Assembly: GCA_003427395.1 (NCBI GenBank)
Contig: BFEA01000008.1
Span: 1,170,008 to 1,219,296, forward strand
DNA length: 49,289 nt
Source: Chara braunii
Lineage: Eukaryota; Streptophyta; Charophyceae; Charales; Characeae
Direction: 5' to 3'
The translations under genes were made by a program, and so were the position numbers. Each line of letters starts with the position of its first letter. The first letter of the stretch is position 1. This document shows positions 10,383-20,610 of this stretch, piece by piece. The notes beneath the pieces were generated by a model. That model saw only the letters and a list, made by a program, of their open reading frames with translations. It did no database searches and was not told the origin of the DNA.

Positions 10383-10631
10383 TGAGCGTATGGGACCCCT
10401 TGGGGATGCGTTAGGGCGTTCGGACCAAACGCGGACCCAAAAAAAAAAAAAAAAAAAAAAAAGAGTCATTAAAAAAATATGAAACAAAGATATGTTATGG
10501 AGAAAAATAAATTAAACAAGATTTGCCTGAGCATTACATCCTAATTCCTTACCAAATTTGAAATAAAAATAAAATACGGAAAATAAATACTAATAATAAA
10601 AATAAATAAAAATAAAAAGGGAATTAAATTT

Positions 10632-10929
10632 AGTGAGTGCGCGAGCATGTTTTCGACACCGTGATCTTTGGTGATTTTTTTTTTTTTTTTTGGCATAGCT
10701 AAATGNCCTGAAAATTTACAGATGTGTACTTCATATAAAACAAAATCCACTAAAAAAGTTTCAAAAAATAATAAAATTGTTTATACCCCAAACTAAAGTG
10801 AAAACAAAAAGTAAAAAGTGAAATAATACGTGGGCGAGCACGTTTTGACACCGCCATCTGTGGCAAATTTTAATTCTTACTGGGATTAGCCAAATGACTT
10901 GAAAATTTACAGGCATGTACCTCACGTCA
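10632..10929. repeat. Direct repeat pair in AT-rich block
   Basis: Block 1 (about 10632-10740) and block 2 (about 10829-10929) share GCGAGCAtGTTTT-GACACCG, a TAGC-AAATG core, TGAAAATTTACAG and TGTAC-TCA. Block 1 has a poly-T expansion and a single N at 10706. No coding function is seen. Confidence 0.8.
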
Positions 10930-11044
10930 TAGAGAACTCACAAAAAAAACATCAGAAAAAAATAGTTATTTTTAGGCCTTGAAATAAATTTTGGCAGGGG
11001 CCGAACGCCATTGGGTTCGAACCCCGTACGGGACCCCAAACGCT

Positions 11045-11084
11045 CGTACGTACGGAGGTCTGCCCAGGGACCTCCGTACGTACG
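11045..11084. repeat. Perfect 16-bp-arm palindrome, GC-rich
   Basis: CGTACGTACGGAGGTC and GACCTCCGTACGTACG are exact reverse complements around TGCCCAGG. It lies in a GC-rich island (about 10997-11095) that also has the GTACGGGACCCC block shared, with one change, by the 10346 island. It is flanked by AT-rich DNA and ATA repeats (11129-11178). Confidence 0.95.
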
Positions 11085-11281
11085 GGCTGGTGACCCTGAT
11101 AATATGTATAATTCATCATAATAGAAATCAATAATAATAATAATAAATAATAATAATAAATAATAATAATAATAATAAATTATACTAAAAGAATAATACA
11201 ATTTATTCATTCTTTATAAGAAATACATAATCAATAAAATAGTTTTTTGAATAAAATTATATTGTTGATATTCAAGATTTA

Positions 11282-11338
11282 GGCGACACCTAGATTCGAA
11301 CTGGGGATAAAGGATTTGCAATCCCTTGCCATATCGCC
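11282..11338 (-). pseudogene. trnC-GCA: Plastid trnC-GCA with deleted D-arm
   Basis: On the minus strand the acceptor arms GGCGATA and TGTCGCC pair with one G-U. The anticodon arm AGGGA-TTGCAAA-TCCTT carries GCA (Cys), and the T-arm has TTCGAAT. The molecule is 57 nt instead of about 70. Right after GGCGATATGGC the sequence jumps to the anticodon stem, so about 13 nt of the D-arm are missing. This is likely a deletion between two short GGC repeats. The T-stem has one C-A mismatch. It cannot be a working tRNA. It is head-to-head with the rpoB start at 11753, the same neighbour and orientation as in plastid genomes, which supports a plastid origin. Confidence 0.9.
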
Positions 11339-11752
11339 TTATATTATAAATTGTCGACAAAAATCGTGTAACAAATGATTAAAGAAAAATCAATTTGATA
11401 TTTTATGTACTTAAATTTCAGTTCACTTTTTGGAATCTGTTCATATTTTCTTTAATTACTATTTTTGTTATTCTTTTATTTTATAGAATAGATAATTATA
11501 AATTCGTATTTTATAATTCATCAAATAATAATATTGTAACTATTATATGGTAATATAATATTATACTAGAGGGAATATAAGTTTATGATTATATTCTATA
11601 TTCATCTTGTCTTTCTTATGTTTATTATTATAAGATGTGTTAAGATTTTATTCAGTTTATACTTTTTTGGGTATAGTTTTGTATGATAATATATATTAAT
11701 AAGATTTAAAATATATTTATTCAATAATAAAAATAATAATAAAAATAATATA

Positions 11753-12068
11753 ATGATTACGGTTATTTCTCATGGTACGAGCAAAAAAAGTTCGAAAACT
11801 ACAATAAAATTCGAAAAAAATACTGATATCTTAATACTGTTTGATTTTATAAGAATTCAGTTAGAAAGTTTTCATCGATTCATAGAAAAAGGATTGCTAA
11901 AAGAACTCCAAAACTTTTTCAGTAATCCGAGATTCTAGTGGAGAACTAAGGTATTTTATTAACGGAAAAAAATATAGATTACAAAAACCAAGTTTCAATG
12001 AACAGGAAGCAATTTATCAAGCATCAACTTATTCATCAGAATTATACGTACCAGCACAAATAACTTAT

Positions 12069-12076
<8 letters not shown>
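11753..12076 (+). pseudogene. rpoB: Plastid rpoB 5' fragment, frameshifted (NUPT)
   Basis: The frame from 11753 reads DFIRIQLESFHRFIEKGLLK then ELQNF, the N-terminal region of the plastid-encoded RNA polymerase beta subunit. At about 11919 an extra T shifts the frame. The next frame continues as VIRDSSGELRYFINGKKYRL and on through SSELYVPAQITYKK. The sequence then runs into a (GA)n tract at 12077 with a TGA stop, so about 100 of roughly 1,070 codons survive. In the first frame a Phe stands where plastid RpoB has Pro before DF, consistent with C to T decay. With the trnC relic it forms one plastid segment of about 0.8 kb inserted in nuclear DNA. Confidence 0.88.

Positions 12077-12114
<38 letters not shown>
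12075..12114. repeat. (GA)n microsatellite
   Basis: About 20 GA units exactly at the break of the rpoB fragment and the start of dispersed repeat copy C. Confidence 0.95.
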
Positions 12115-12115
<1 letters not shown>

Positions 12116-12290
12116 AGGTGGTTATGCTCAATGTGGTTACAAACGACGTTGTTGAAACCGGACCTCACCACCCGCACGACGGGGAGTTCATCTTGAGAGA
12201 AAAAAAAAAAAAAAAAGTGGTTACGAACGACGTCGTTGACAAAGGGCACCGCCTGCACGACGGGGAGTTCATCGAGAGACTACTAAAACA
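12115..12290. repeat. GA-associated dispersed repeat, copy C plus tandem half copy
   Basis: 12115-12200 holds CAGGTGGTTATGCTCAATGT, GGTTACAAACGACGTTGTTG, CCTCACCACCCGCACGACGG, GGAGTTCATCTTGAGAG, then an A-run. At 12217-12278 the 3' part repeats (GTGGTTACGAACGACGTCGT ... GCACGACGGGGAGTTCATC). It is followed by an (ACT)n run at 12303-12322. Confidence 0.85.
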
Positions 12291-12389
12291 TGAAAACATA
12301 CCTACTACTACTACTACTACTATGAGGGACCATCGGACGCGACGGCCAGAGATAATTCCCCAACCGTGAGGCTGGCCTTTCCCCTCCAT

Positions 12390-13130
12390 TTTGGCATGTC
12401 ACAGTGGCTGCCCGTTCATTTTGAGCGGGCAGCTGCTGTCTGAAAAGGCGTCGAACTTAGCACCTGGATTGAGCCTGGTTCGGACACGCAGGGTTGAGGA
12501 AAGAAGTCCCCTTGAGCTTGACTCTAGTTCAAGTCGACGAACTGACTGAAGGGCTGGCCGTTTGAGCTGCCTCTACATGGAAAAACGAGGAGGAAGGTGG
12601 GAGAACAAGAAAAAAAAATAATAATAAGTAACGGCCACGTACGTGGTCGCGGGGTTAGAGTGGATACAAGGGTAGAAAGTAGAAGGAGAGGGAAGGAAGG
12701 GAAAAATGTAACGGCCACGAATGTGGCCACGGCCGTGGAACAGGTGCAGCCCCCAGAAGCTTCTAGAGGCTGATGGGACTGTGCCTGTTCGTTTTGAACA
12801 GGCAGCTAAAAATGGCTTACTACAGCCACTCTGTGGCTGCACCTGGCCGGGGGTGGCGGCCGGATGCATTGCCAAAGCCTGGGACTTTATGTTTCTAGTG
12901 GAACATCAAGATTCCCAGCCCTTGATCGAAGTTCAGGTCGAGGGTCAGGCTAAGCCCCGTTTTTTGGTCGAGCCCCAAGTACCTGCCCACCACTCCAACC
13001 CAGTTATAAAAGCAGGGTTGGCTAGCAGCATCCTCACTCAGTTGAGGTGCTGCCCACATTCTGACTGAATGTGGAGTGAAGAGCAACATTATGCTGCTGA
13101 AGTGCTAAGAGGCAGTGAGTGAGAGGTGGA
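12390..13130 (+). promoter_or_regulatory. LTR-like segment with TATA box and paired hairpins
   Basis: Two related hairpins lie at 12407-12433 (GCTGCCCG / CGGGCAGC) and 12782-12804 (TGCCTGTTC / GAACAGGCA), with the shared loop core GTTC-TTTTGA. Twice TAACGGCCACG begins a palindromic patch (about 12628 and 12709). A TATAAAA box at 13005-13011 is followed by about 80 bp of GC-balanced sequence. This looks like a retroelement promoter or LTR, but I found no second copy and no adjacent coding region. Confidence 0.3.
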
Positions 13131-13239
13131 GTAGAGTGGAGGGTTGTCGTGAGCGCGGGAGTGGAAGTTGCCATAGCCACCACTTCATTTGGTGAAGTGC
13201 AGAGAAAGTGTTGCTTGCATAGAGCGGCGACGATAACTA

Positions 13240-13800
13240 TTTTTTTTGTGGTGCTGGGGAGATGCTGCGTGGGTTTTGCGGCGACGATAATTTTTTTTGT
13301 TGGCGTACTGCGGGAGCGCTGATGAATCTTTTCGACGCAATTGTGATTGTTTTGGCAGTGACGGGGACGCGATGCCAAATTCTTGCGGCGGCAACATTGG
13401 ATTTAACGGCAGTAGTGCGCAAGCGCTACAAAATTTTGGCAGCGACACCACCGGGTTTAGCAATGGTGGTGCGGAAATGCTGCTGGATTTTTGCGGCAGC
13501 GGCAGTGTATTGTTGGCGATGACGCGGAAGCGCTGGCGGATTTGCACTGCGGCAGCAACGCTGTTAGTGGGGAAGTGTTGTCGTTTGTTTTTGACACGGC
13601 TGCAGCGACGTTGTCAGTGGGAAAGTGCTGCCATTTATTTTGGCATGGTGGCAACAACATTTTTCGGTGGGACCATGTTGCCGAGATTGGCGGTGGTATC
13701 GGCGTTATCTTTTTTGGGGGTTATGATGGCGGCACGTCGGCAACACTATTGTGCGGAAAGATGTTGCGGGTCTTTTGCGTATAGTGGAGGCTGTTTTTGT
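13240..13800. repeat. Degenerate minisatellite, about 50-bp unit
   Basis: Units such as GTGGGGAAGTGTTGTCGTTT... and GTGGGAAAGTGCTGCCATTT... are each 50 bp and adjacent (about 13569-13668). Less regular units rich in GCGGCAGC and GTTGGCG extend to both sides. The opposite-strand and plus-strand ORFs here (up to 169 codons) read the repeat in different frames and are Gly/Ala/Cys-rich, so I do not call them genes. Confidence 0.65.
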
Positions 13801-14480
13801 GTGTGATCTGGTGGTGGTGTTTAGGGGGGGCGTGATACCGGTTCTGACGGCGCGGCGAGCGACAGTTCCACGCTTTATTTTTTTTGTGGTGTGCGGCAGT
13901 CATGGTGGATCCCAGTGGGGCCTGGAGGTTGGGCTAGCGCTGGTGCGTGGTTGGGATTGTGCGGCAGTGGTGCGTGGGTTGACGACATGCAAAAAGTGCA
14001 GAGCGGTTGCACACGGCGAAATAATTATAGGGCTCGCGACACCTGCGGGGTTCACTGGGGGCCACCTTTATTTTTTTTGCGGCGCGCAGTGTAAGCGGTT
14101 TTGAGTTGTGGACCATCTGGTATTGCGAGCGATAGTATGGGACAGCATCGGGACCATCTGGGACCATTTCAGGACTAGGTGGGACAAGTTGTTGTAATTG
14201 GGACCAGCGTAGCGGTGTGGTTATTGTGAGCGGACGTGATTGGAGGCGACGTGGACTTGCGTTAGGTTGGAGAGTGTCCTTGTCGGACGTGATGCAGTAG
14301 GGACTGCGTTGAGACTGTCTGAGATGTTGGGGCGACATGAGATTGGATTATGAGAGCACCCTCCTAGAGGGTTATCCCACTTAAGTCCTCTCTATGAGCC
14401 GACTCTTGCTCATTTGGACACTTGGTGGAGGACGCGGACCGTCATTCATGAGAAAGGCCACAACTTGTGAGTTGTGTGCG
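13801..14480. other. Non-coding stretch, nothing recognised
   Basis: GC-rich, with short runs of T that punctuate similar phrases (TTTATTTTTTTTG-GGCG). It is probably a degraded continuation of the minisatellite. No gene is seen. Confidence 0.4.
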
Positions 14481-14483
14481 GCA

Positions 14484-14690
14484 TATTGGTGATGATTGAT
14501 TGGAGATGATTGATTGATGATGATTGATTGATTGATGATGATTGATTGATGATGATTGACTGGTGATGATTGATTGATGATGATTGATTGATTAATGATG
14601 ACAGATTGATTGATGATGATTGGTTGATTAATGATGATTGATTGATTGATGATGATTGATTGATGATTGATTCATGATGATTGATACTGA
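14484..14690. repeat. TGATTGATGA minisatellite
   Basis: About 20 imperfect units made of TGAT and TGATGA blocks. The minus-strand ORF reading SSLINQS repeats is this array. Confidence 0.95.
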
Positions 14691-14699
14691 TTGGAATAT

Positions 14700-16490
14700 C
14701 ACCCGACCTTCTTGAGTGGGTCGGACTAAACTTCACTCAATGTCAATTGAATGACTCAGATTTCCCTTCACACCTGTGTGAACCCACACTTTGCTTGACC
14801 CTATTATTTTGAACGTTCGAAAGAAAGGTAGAGAAAGTTGTGCGAGTCATGCATGTGAATGGGAAGGTCTGACGTGAGTCTGGGATTGTACTGTTTTCTT
14901 TTGAACTTGTTGTTTGACGTGGTGTGCAGGTAGGTAGAAGGATGCTTGCGAGGAAGATTGATTATGTTTATTTGAGATGAAGAAAATGATTATCCTCTCC
15001 CTATCTTTCACCTGTCTGAATGACAAAAGTACTTGAATTTTGAAGTGAATAATTTCAATGTTGTCGTGAAGGAAAACTTGTGAATATAATGAAGAATAAA
15101 AAAATAAATGGACTTAATCGTCTCCCTAGGATTGACCCATTTTATCCCGAATGACCTTATCTACCTGTACTTGTCCAAATGATTCTCATTTTCTGTCTCT
15201 TCTGATTCTTTTCGTTTAGGTTACCCTAAAACTTAGGAGAAATGAAAAATACATGAAAGCTATATGCAGTGGTCACATCTTCTATCTCTAGGAAGCATCT
15301 GAGGCGGGGGTTCGTTGCTTTAGGAGCCGGCCCTGTTATCGACCCAGAGTGGACCGTTCTACGGGAGGGTACCTTGCCGATTCGGTGGAGACGACCCAAC
15401 TTCTGAGATCCGAGTCTTGTGCTCGGACGCGAAGTACCCCAGACCACTTCCTAGAGGGAGAGGCATGCAACACTTCAAGCAATGCCCCTGATTAAGAATC
15501 ATTCGCAAAGTAGCTTGTCATCCGAAAATATTAAAAACGGATGAAGACAGATATGTGTGTCTAATCTTAAGTCGGCGGAAGGTGGAATAAATAACGTTGG
15601 CAGCGCGTCTCACCAAGTCAAAACTAAGGTAGACCGACTACCTTGTCGGTTGCATCGCTGTTATTCTTAGTAAGCCAACTTCTTGTTGGCGGTTGTATCA
15701 TTGTTTTGTGGTGTTTGACCTTGGATGGTCAACGGTTGATTCTTCATTATGTAAATATATGCGGATGTTTTATTTTATTTCCTTTGACGGTGTGTCTAAG
15801 GAACTAGGATAAATATTTGGGTTTCACACTTAGTTGAGACCGTCCTAGTCGACTGGTGTTCGCTTCGTATTTAGGAAATCACCGCCCTAGGAACGAACGA
15901 CGTTCGGGTTCGCTTGGCGTTAACCAAACGTATCTATACTACAACGAACGAGCAAGCGCCCTCGGCTGACCTACCTTTGCAATTGCATCTAAAAGCTTTT
16001 CCACGTGGGTCAGTAGCTCGGTAGGGATACGCCCCTAAAGGTGGTGACAACCCCTTAGGGAGGAAAATTTATGCCCCGCGGGAACCTATCATGTCATAGA
16101 GGACCGCAGGATGTACACCTGACGCACCCGGCTAGAGCGACAACGGAACGACGCGACCCCGACCATCTTGGCGGCTCGCGGGATGTCCTGCATCGTTCCT
16201 AAGTTGTCTCTTGTATTGTTTTGTTTTACTCCTCCGTGACATGGCCGGGAGGGCTCTCGCCTTTGCGAAAAAGGCGGGAGCCGATGCGCTCGAGAACGCG
16301 CAACAAATGAAAAGAAAAAGAAAAACGTAAAACGACACGCGACAAATGGAAAAAAAAAAACACGCGCAAGAAATAAAAACAAAAGAAAAAAAAACACCGC
16401 CCGCGTATCGGATGACTCACCTTCAAGATGTTCGTATGTGAACAAATCGTAAGCAATTAGTAAACAATTAGACATTATATACACATATAC
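14700..16490. other. Non-coding stretch, nothing recognised
   Basis: No protein or RNA family is visible. There are A-rich tracts at about 16345-16395. The region 15220-15460 is GC-balanced and open on the minus strand for 73 codons, without a motif. Confidence 0.45.
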
Positions 16491-16499
16491 TCATTAAGC

Positions 16500-17420
16500 A
16501 TACACATGCAAGCAGTACGGTAACTCACACTATAGTATCCTACTACCTTCCAATCAAATGTATTCCTACATACATACAAGTAGCAAAGCAACTCACGCTG
16601 GAGTTCCTTACCACCCCTCAATGCCAATCAAACTAGAGTGAAACAAGTAACAGGACGACCCACACTGAAACCTCCTAATACTAGTTTGACATGTAGGCAA
16701 ACAACAAAATGACTCACACTGGAGCCATTATTCCAGTATTTGCATATTATAAGGTTATTAAATAAAAAAGGCATATATACGTAAACGACTTGCACACAGG
16801 CAAGCGATATGATGAATGAGACTGAAGTTTTCCTCCCTTTTGTCCAATACAACGTAATGCACATCTAACTTTATGTCACACGAGCAGTAAAATAGCATAC
16901 AATGAAACATTCAACTACTCTTTCAATACTAAGCAACCATAAGTTTAAACAAGTAGCCGAGTAACTCACACTGAAGCTTCACACCATATCTCAATACTAA
17001 GTTGTTCCAGTCTCAAACAAGTAGTAGGGCGATCCTCTCTCGAGTGTTCTACCACCCTTCGGAACTGATTAGACTAAGCCGAGTAACTCACACTGAAGCT
17101 TCACACCATATCTCAATACTAAGTTGTTCCAGTCTCAAACAAGTAGTAGGGCGATCCTCTCTAGAGTATTCTACCACCCTTTGAAACTTATTAGACTAAG
17201 ATCAAACAAGTAACAGGACGACCCTCACTGGAGCCCCCTACCACCAATTTCATATCAGACAAACAATCTTTATAAATAACATACATTAAAGACAAAGAGT
17301 AGGATAACACTTATAAAAGCATCCCACTATATGTCCGATACTTGAACATGTAAGTACACACAAGCATTGGGACGACTCACACTGGAGTCTCCATCCCATC
17401 ACTTTTTTCCTCAATCCCAA
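16500..17420. repeat. Satellite array, about 65-bp monomer with a 130-bp dimer
   Basis: About ten monomers share AAACAAGTAGCAGGACGACT, CACACTGGAG and CTACCACCCTTC. Two near-identical dimers sit at about 16959-17082 and 17083-17207, each holding a GAAGCTTCACACCATATCTC monomer and a GTAGGGCGATCCTCTCT monomer. Outer monomers are more diverged, and one is interrupted near 16760-16800. No gene is seen in it. Confidence 0.85.
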
Positions 17421-18800
17421 GTAACTACGTTCTTTCTTAGTGCACTTAATGTTCCTACCTTCCCTCATGCAAAGTTTTTATACAACATATATTTTTTTCA
17501 CTTTATCAATGCTTTATCATGAAAAAAGTCAAAAATATATAAGGCACCGTGACATAGTCACACAAACAGTCTGATAGAGGGTTGTACTTGTAAGGCTATA
17601 CAGAAAATTGACTAGTTGTGCGCACCATTTGCTTCCTTGCCTCCACAGTTCCTTATGAACTGCGACAGAGCTCCCGTAATCGATGGGCAGCTCGAGGTTC
17701 CGCTTGATACAGTCTTGACATAACCCGGTCAGAGTAAGATTCTGCCAACAGTCTTCTCCTTAGAGAATCTCAGAGATAGTAACAGAGGGTTGGAGAAAAA
17801 TAAAACACTACGACTCTCAAGGTGGGAGAGAACTCATTCAAGATCTCGAGGAAGCCTTGAAAACTCTTGGTTCGGAGAGCGTCACGATGACCGCCAATCG
17901 CCATGATTCTTTTTGCCTCGCAATCCGTCCTCCTTACATCTCTCTGCCTGAGATCTTGCTTATTCTCCTTCGCCCCTCAAACGAATTTCTCCTTACCTCT
18001 CATTTAGTGCAGAATACTTTCTTTGGTCAATCTCACCCCACTCCCACACGGTATTCCATGTTCGCTATACCTCCGCCGCCTGTATTGACCGTGCTAGTGA
18101 CAGTCAAACTCTCATCGGTCGACTGCCGCCTGTTGCAGCACTCTTTCGGTATGTTGGTCAACCTGCCCTGGCACCCTCCATCCACAGTCGTATTTCATCA
18201 TTCACGGTTAGTGGCGCCTGCCTCGTCCCATAGGTCAAGAGTGTCCTGCCACCACAAAGGGGTCGGAACCCCCCTACCACTCACTCGCGCAGAGTGCAGA
18301 AGAGGGTAGGTCTTACAATCGCACTCGAAATTGTCTAGCGTAAAGAGATAACCTCTCAAGACGTATGTCCGCCGACACTTGAGTGTCGAAAGCAACCCTT
18401 ATAATCATTAAGGGTCGCATGATTATGGGTACCACATGGTACACCATCACTGTGACCGCTTGCGCGTTCATGCACGACTTATCGACACGACTTAGCTTGC
18501 TCCACATAAAAAAAACAAGTTTTTTCTATATTGTAATATTTAATATTTTTTGTCTTATTTAACTGTTGCCCAAGTCGCGTGCAAACAAAGCAGGGCTGCA
18601 TGGGCCACAAACCGGACCCAACCGGGTCGGTTGGAACTCCGGTGGTCCAACTGGAAATCCGGTTGGGCCCAAAACCTAGTCAATTTATTTTTTTATTTTT
18701 TATTTTTTTTTATGGTTTTGGACTGCGCTTGTCGAGATCTCCCCGAATCCGCAGACAAAACAGTAATCGGCTAATTTGCTTTTCCACCGGGTTGGGGGAG
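17421..18800. other. Non-coding stretch, one unsupported ORF
   Basis: A 150-codon plus-strand frame (17857-18309) has no family motif. The part at 18590-18680 repeats CCGG-TTGG phrases (CAACCGGGTCGGTTGG, AATCCGGTTGG). Confidence 0.4.
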
Positions 18801-18804
18801 ATGG

Positions 18805-18806
<2 letters not shown>

Positions 18807-18867
<61 letters not shown>
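18807..18867. repeat. (CT)n microsatellite
   Basis: About 30 CT units; the SLSL/ERER ORFs over it are artefacts. Confidence 0.95.
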
Positions 18868-18871
<4 letters not shown>

Positions 18872-19031
18872 ACATGCGCGTGCGCGCATCCACTACCCTC
18901 CGCCCACGCCCCAAACTTTGCTTTCTCTCTGTGATTTCCGCGTACCCACAGGTTTTCGCTCACACACTTACTCCCACGCGCCAACTTACTTTCACTCGCC
19001 CATTACCCTCTGCAAATTTGGGCTCTGCCAG

Positions 19032-19112
19032 ATGAAGAAGAAGAAAAAAAAGAAGAAGAAGATAGTAAGACGAAGAAAAAAAAATAGAAGAAGAAGAAGA
19101 AGACAGTAAGAA
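19032..19112. repeat. GAA-rich simple repeat
   Basis: Imperfect GAA/AGA tract, read as KKKK/RRRR in ORFs. Confidence 0.9.
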
Positions 19113-19358
19113 GAGAAGAAACAGACGAAGAAGAGCACGACCTACTCTTACCGATGGACGGCGGGGTGAGACGATGGAGATCCGTGGTCGGGGTGGACGT
19201 GGGGGGGGTCACGCAGTCTCGAAAGCAGCAGCCTCGTTCATTTCCAACGAAGTGTCGAAGAAACGGCTCTTGCTGCTCGAAAGCAGCGGGAGGCGGGAGG
19301 CGGTGTGGTGGGGGTGGTGGTTGGGGAACGTTAGGATGTTCGAGTGGTTTCCCGTCCG

Positions 19359-19440
19359 AATATTAAAAAACGGGCAGCCTATCTAGGCCGCAGATCTCAC
19401 CAGATCAACGACCTAGATAGGCCGCTAGTTTTTCAATATT
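19359..19440. repeat. Long inverted repeat, 29-bp arms
   Basis: Left arm 19359-19387 and right arm 19412-19440 pair at 25 of 29 positions, with a perfect 11-bp inner part GCCTATCTAGG / CCTAGATAGGC and AATATT at the outer ends. The 24-base loop contains AGATCT. It could be a small MITE remnant or a cruciform-forming site. Confidence 0.85.
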
Positions 19441-19463
19441 TTGGTACGATACCCGTTAAATTG

Positions 19464-19509
19464 TTTTTGGGGCCTCGAGGCCCGCATGGAGGCCTCCTGG
19501 CCCCAAAAA
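19464..19509. repeat. GC-rich hairpin, 19-bp arms
   Basis: TTTTTGGGGCC-TC-GAGGCC and GGCCTC-CT-GGCCCCAAAAA pair except for two central positions, closing on CGCATGGA. It starts 23 bp after the preceding inverted repeat. Confidence 0.9.
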
Positions 19510-19699
19510 GAATAAAAAATCCCGCACGATCGAAATGCGCAAAGGGGAACCGAGGGGGAAATGACGCGATCCACTGGTCAGTGTGACCGACCCAGTTCCG
19601 GTGGTGGAAGGGGGCCCCGGTGGGACCGAATATTCAACTTGATTATAAGGTTTATTAACGTTGATCGATAAACACACAATGAAGGATATATACGATATA

Positions 19700-19709
19700 T
19701 ATGTGTGTG

Positions 19710-19740
<31 letters not shown>

Positions 19741-19741
19741 T
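19700..19741. repeat. (TA)n / TATG microsatellite
   Basis: TATATATATG-type tract. Similar tracts occur at about 20185-20212 and 20298-20330, each following TTTGACGATATATA. Confidence 0.9.
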
Positions 19742-19950
19742 TACCGGGCAGTTCTATTTGACGATATATACTACGACTTCGCTAGCTTCCTGCTACGGTT
19801 TTCTCCGGTCAGGTCGAGCGGCAGTGGTCGGGGCCGTCACTACGCGGCCATGCTGTGCCTCTAGTGCCAGCGGCGTGTCTGGAGTGTATTTTTTGGCTGT
19901 GACAGACCTTTCTTTGTTTCGTGGGTGTTTTGTTGGCTTGTGATGGGGTG

Positions 19951-20077
19951 TGAACCGACAGTCTGTAGAGTTTTCCATCTGGTGTGGGTGAGTGATAGTC
20001 TACTTTGATTTTGGTTAAGGTGGATTATCACTTACAGTGTAATCAGTGAGGGGATTCTACAGACTGTTGAGGGTTCA
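19951..20077. repeat. Nested inverted repeat of 127 bp
   Basis: Three arm pairs are nested in order. TGAACC (19951) pairs with GGTTCA (20072), CAGTCTGTAGA (19959-19969) with TCTACAGACTG (20056-20066), and GTGAGTGATAGT (19988-19999) with ATTATCACTTAC (20024-20035, 10 of 12). This resembles a MITE or a precursor hairpin. No target-site duplication was obvious. Confidence 0.85.
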
Positions 20078-20102
20078 GCCTCCTGATGAGTCGGTGAAAC
20101 TC

Positions 20103-20330
20103 CGACGAAACAGTTTGTCACAGCCCCTCGTTTGTTGTCCTCTTCTCCCTCTCTGCCTACGGTTTACCGGGCAGTTCTATTTGACGATATATATGTATAT
20201 ATATGTATATATTCAACGAAAAACAGTTTGTCACAATCCCTTGTTTGTTGTTTTTTCACCCTCTCTGCCTACGGTTTAATAGACATCTTTGTTTGACGAT
20301 ATATATATATATATGTATGCATATATATAT
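20103..20330. repeat. Tandem duplication, about 112-bp unit
   Basis: Both units run from AACAGTTTGTCACA through CGTTTGTTGT or TGTTTGTTGT and CCCTCTCTGCCTACGGTTTA to GACGATATATA. A partial third copy (ACCGGGCAGTTCTATTTGAC) lies at about 19743. Confidence 0.9.
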
Positions 20331-20610
20331 TTCATCTCTTACTCTCATTGCGCTGGATAAAAATTATGTCATGGAGTTTTTCAAATATAGATGGATAGTG
20401 TGTCTCTCTCCCTCTCTCGGCACAAATAAAACTTTATGAGCATTTCTTAGTCCGATTCCCCTGAAACAAAAGAGCATATGAAAGTTTGTTTCTCAATACA
20501 ACATTCATAATATTGTAAAAATAATCTTTGACATGCCAATAATATATTTTAGTATTATTCATATTTTTCGTAATTTTCTCATTAAGCAACATTATGCACA
20601 TTAGATTTCA

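Noticed and set aside
13034-13806. Overlapping ORFs of up to 169 codons on both strands
   Set aside because: They follow the 50-bp minisatellite and have no motif.
14446-14736. Protein of Ser/Ile/Asn repeats on the minus strand
   Set aside because: Direct translation of the TGATTGATGA minisatellite.
16500-17420. CRISPR array
   Set aside because: The monomers are tandem without unique spacers, and the genome is eukaryotic in character.
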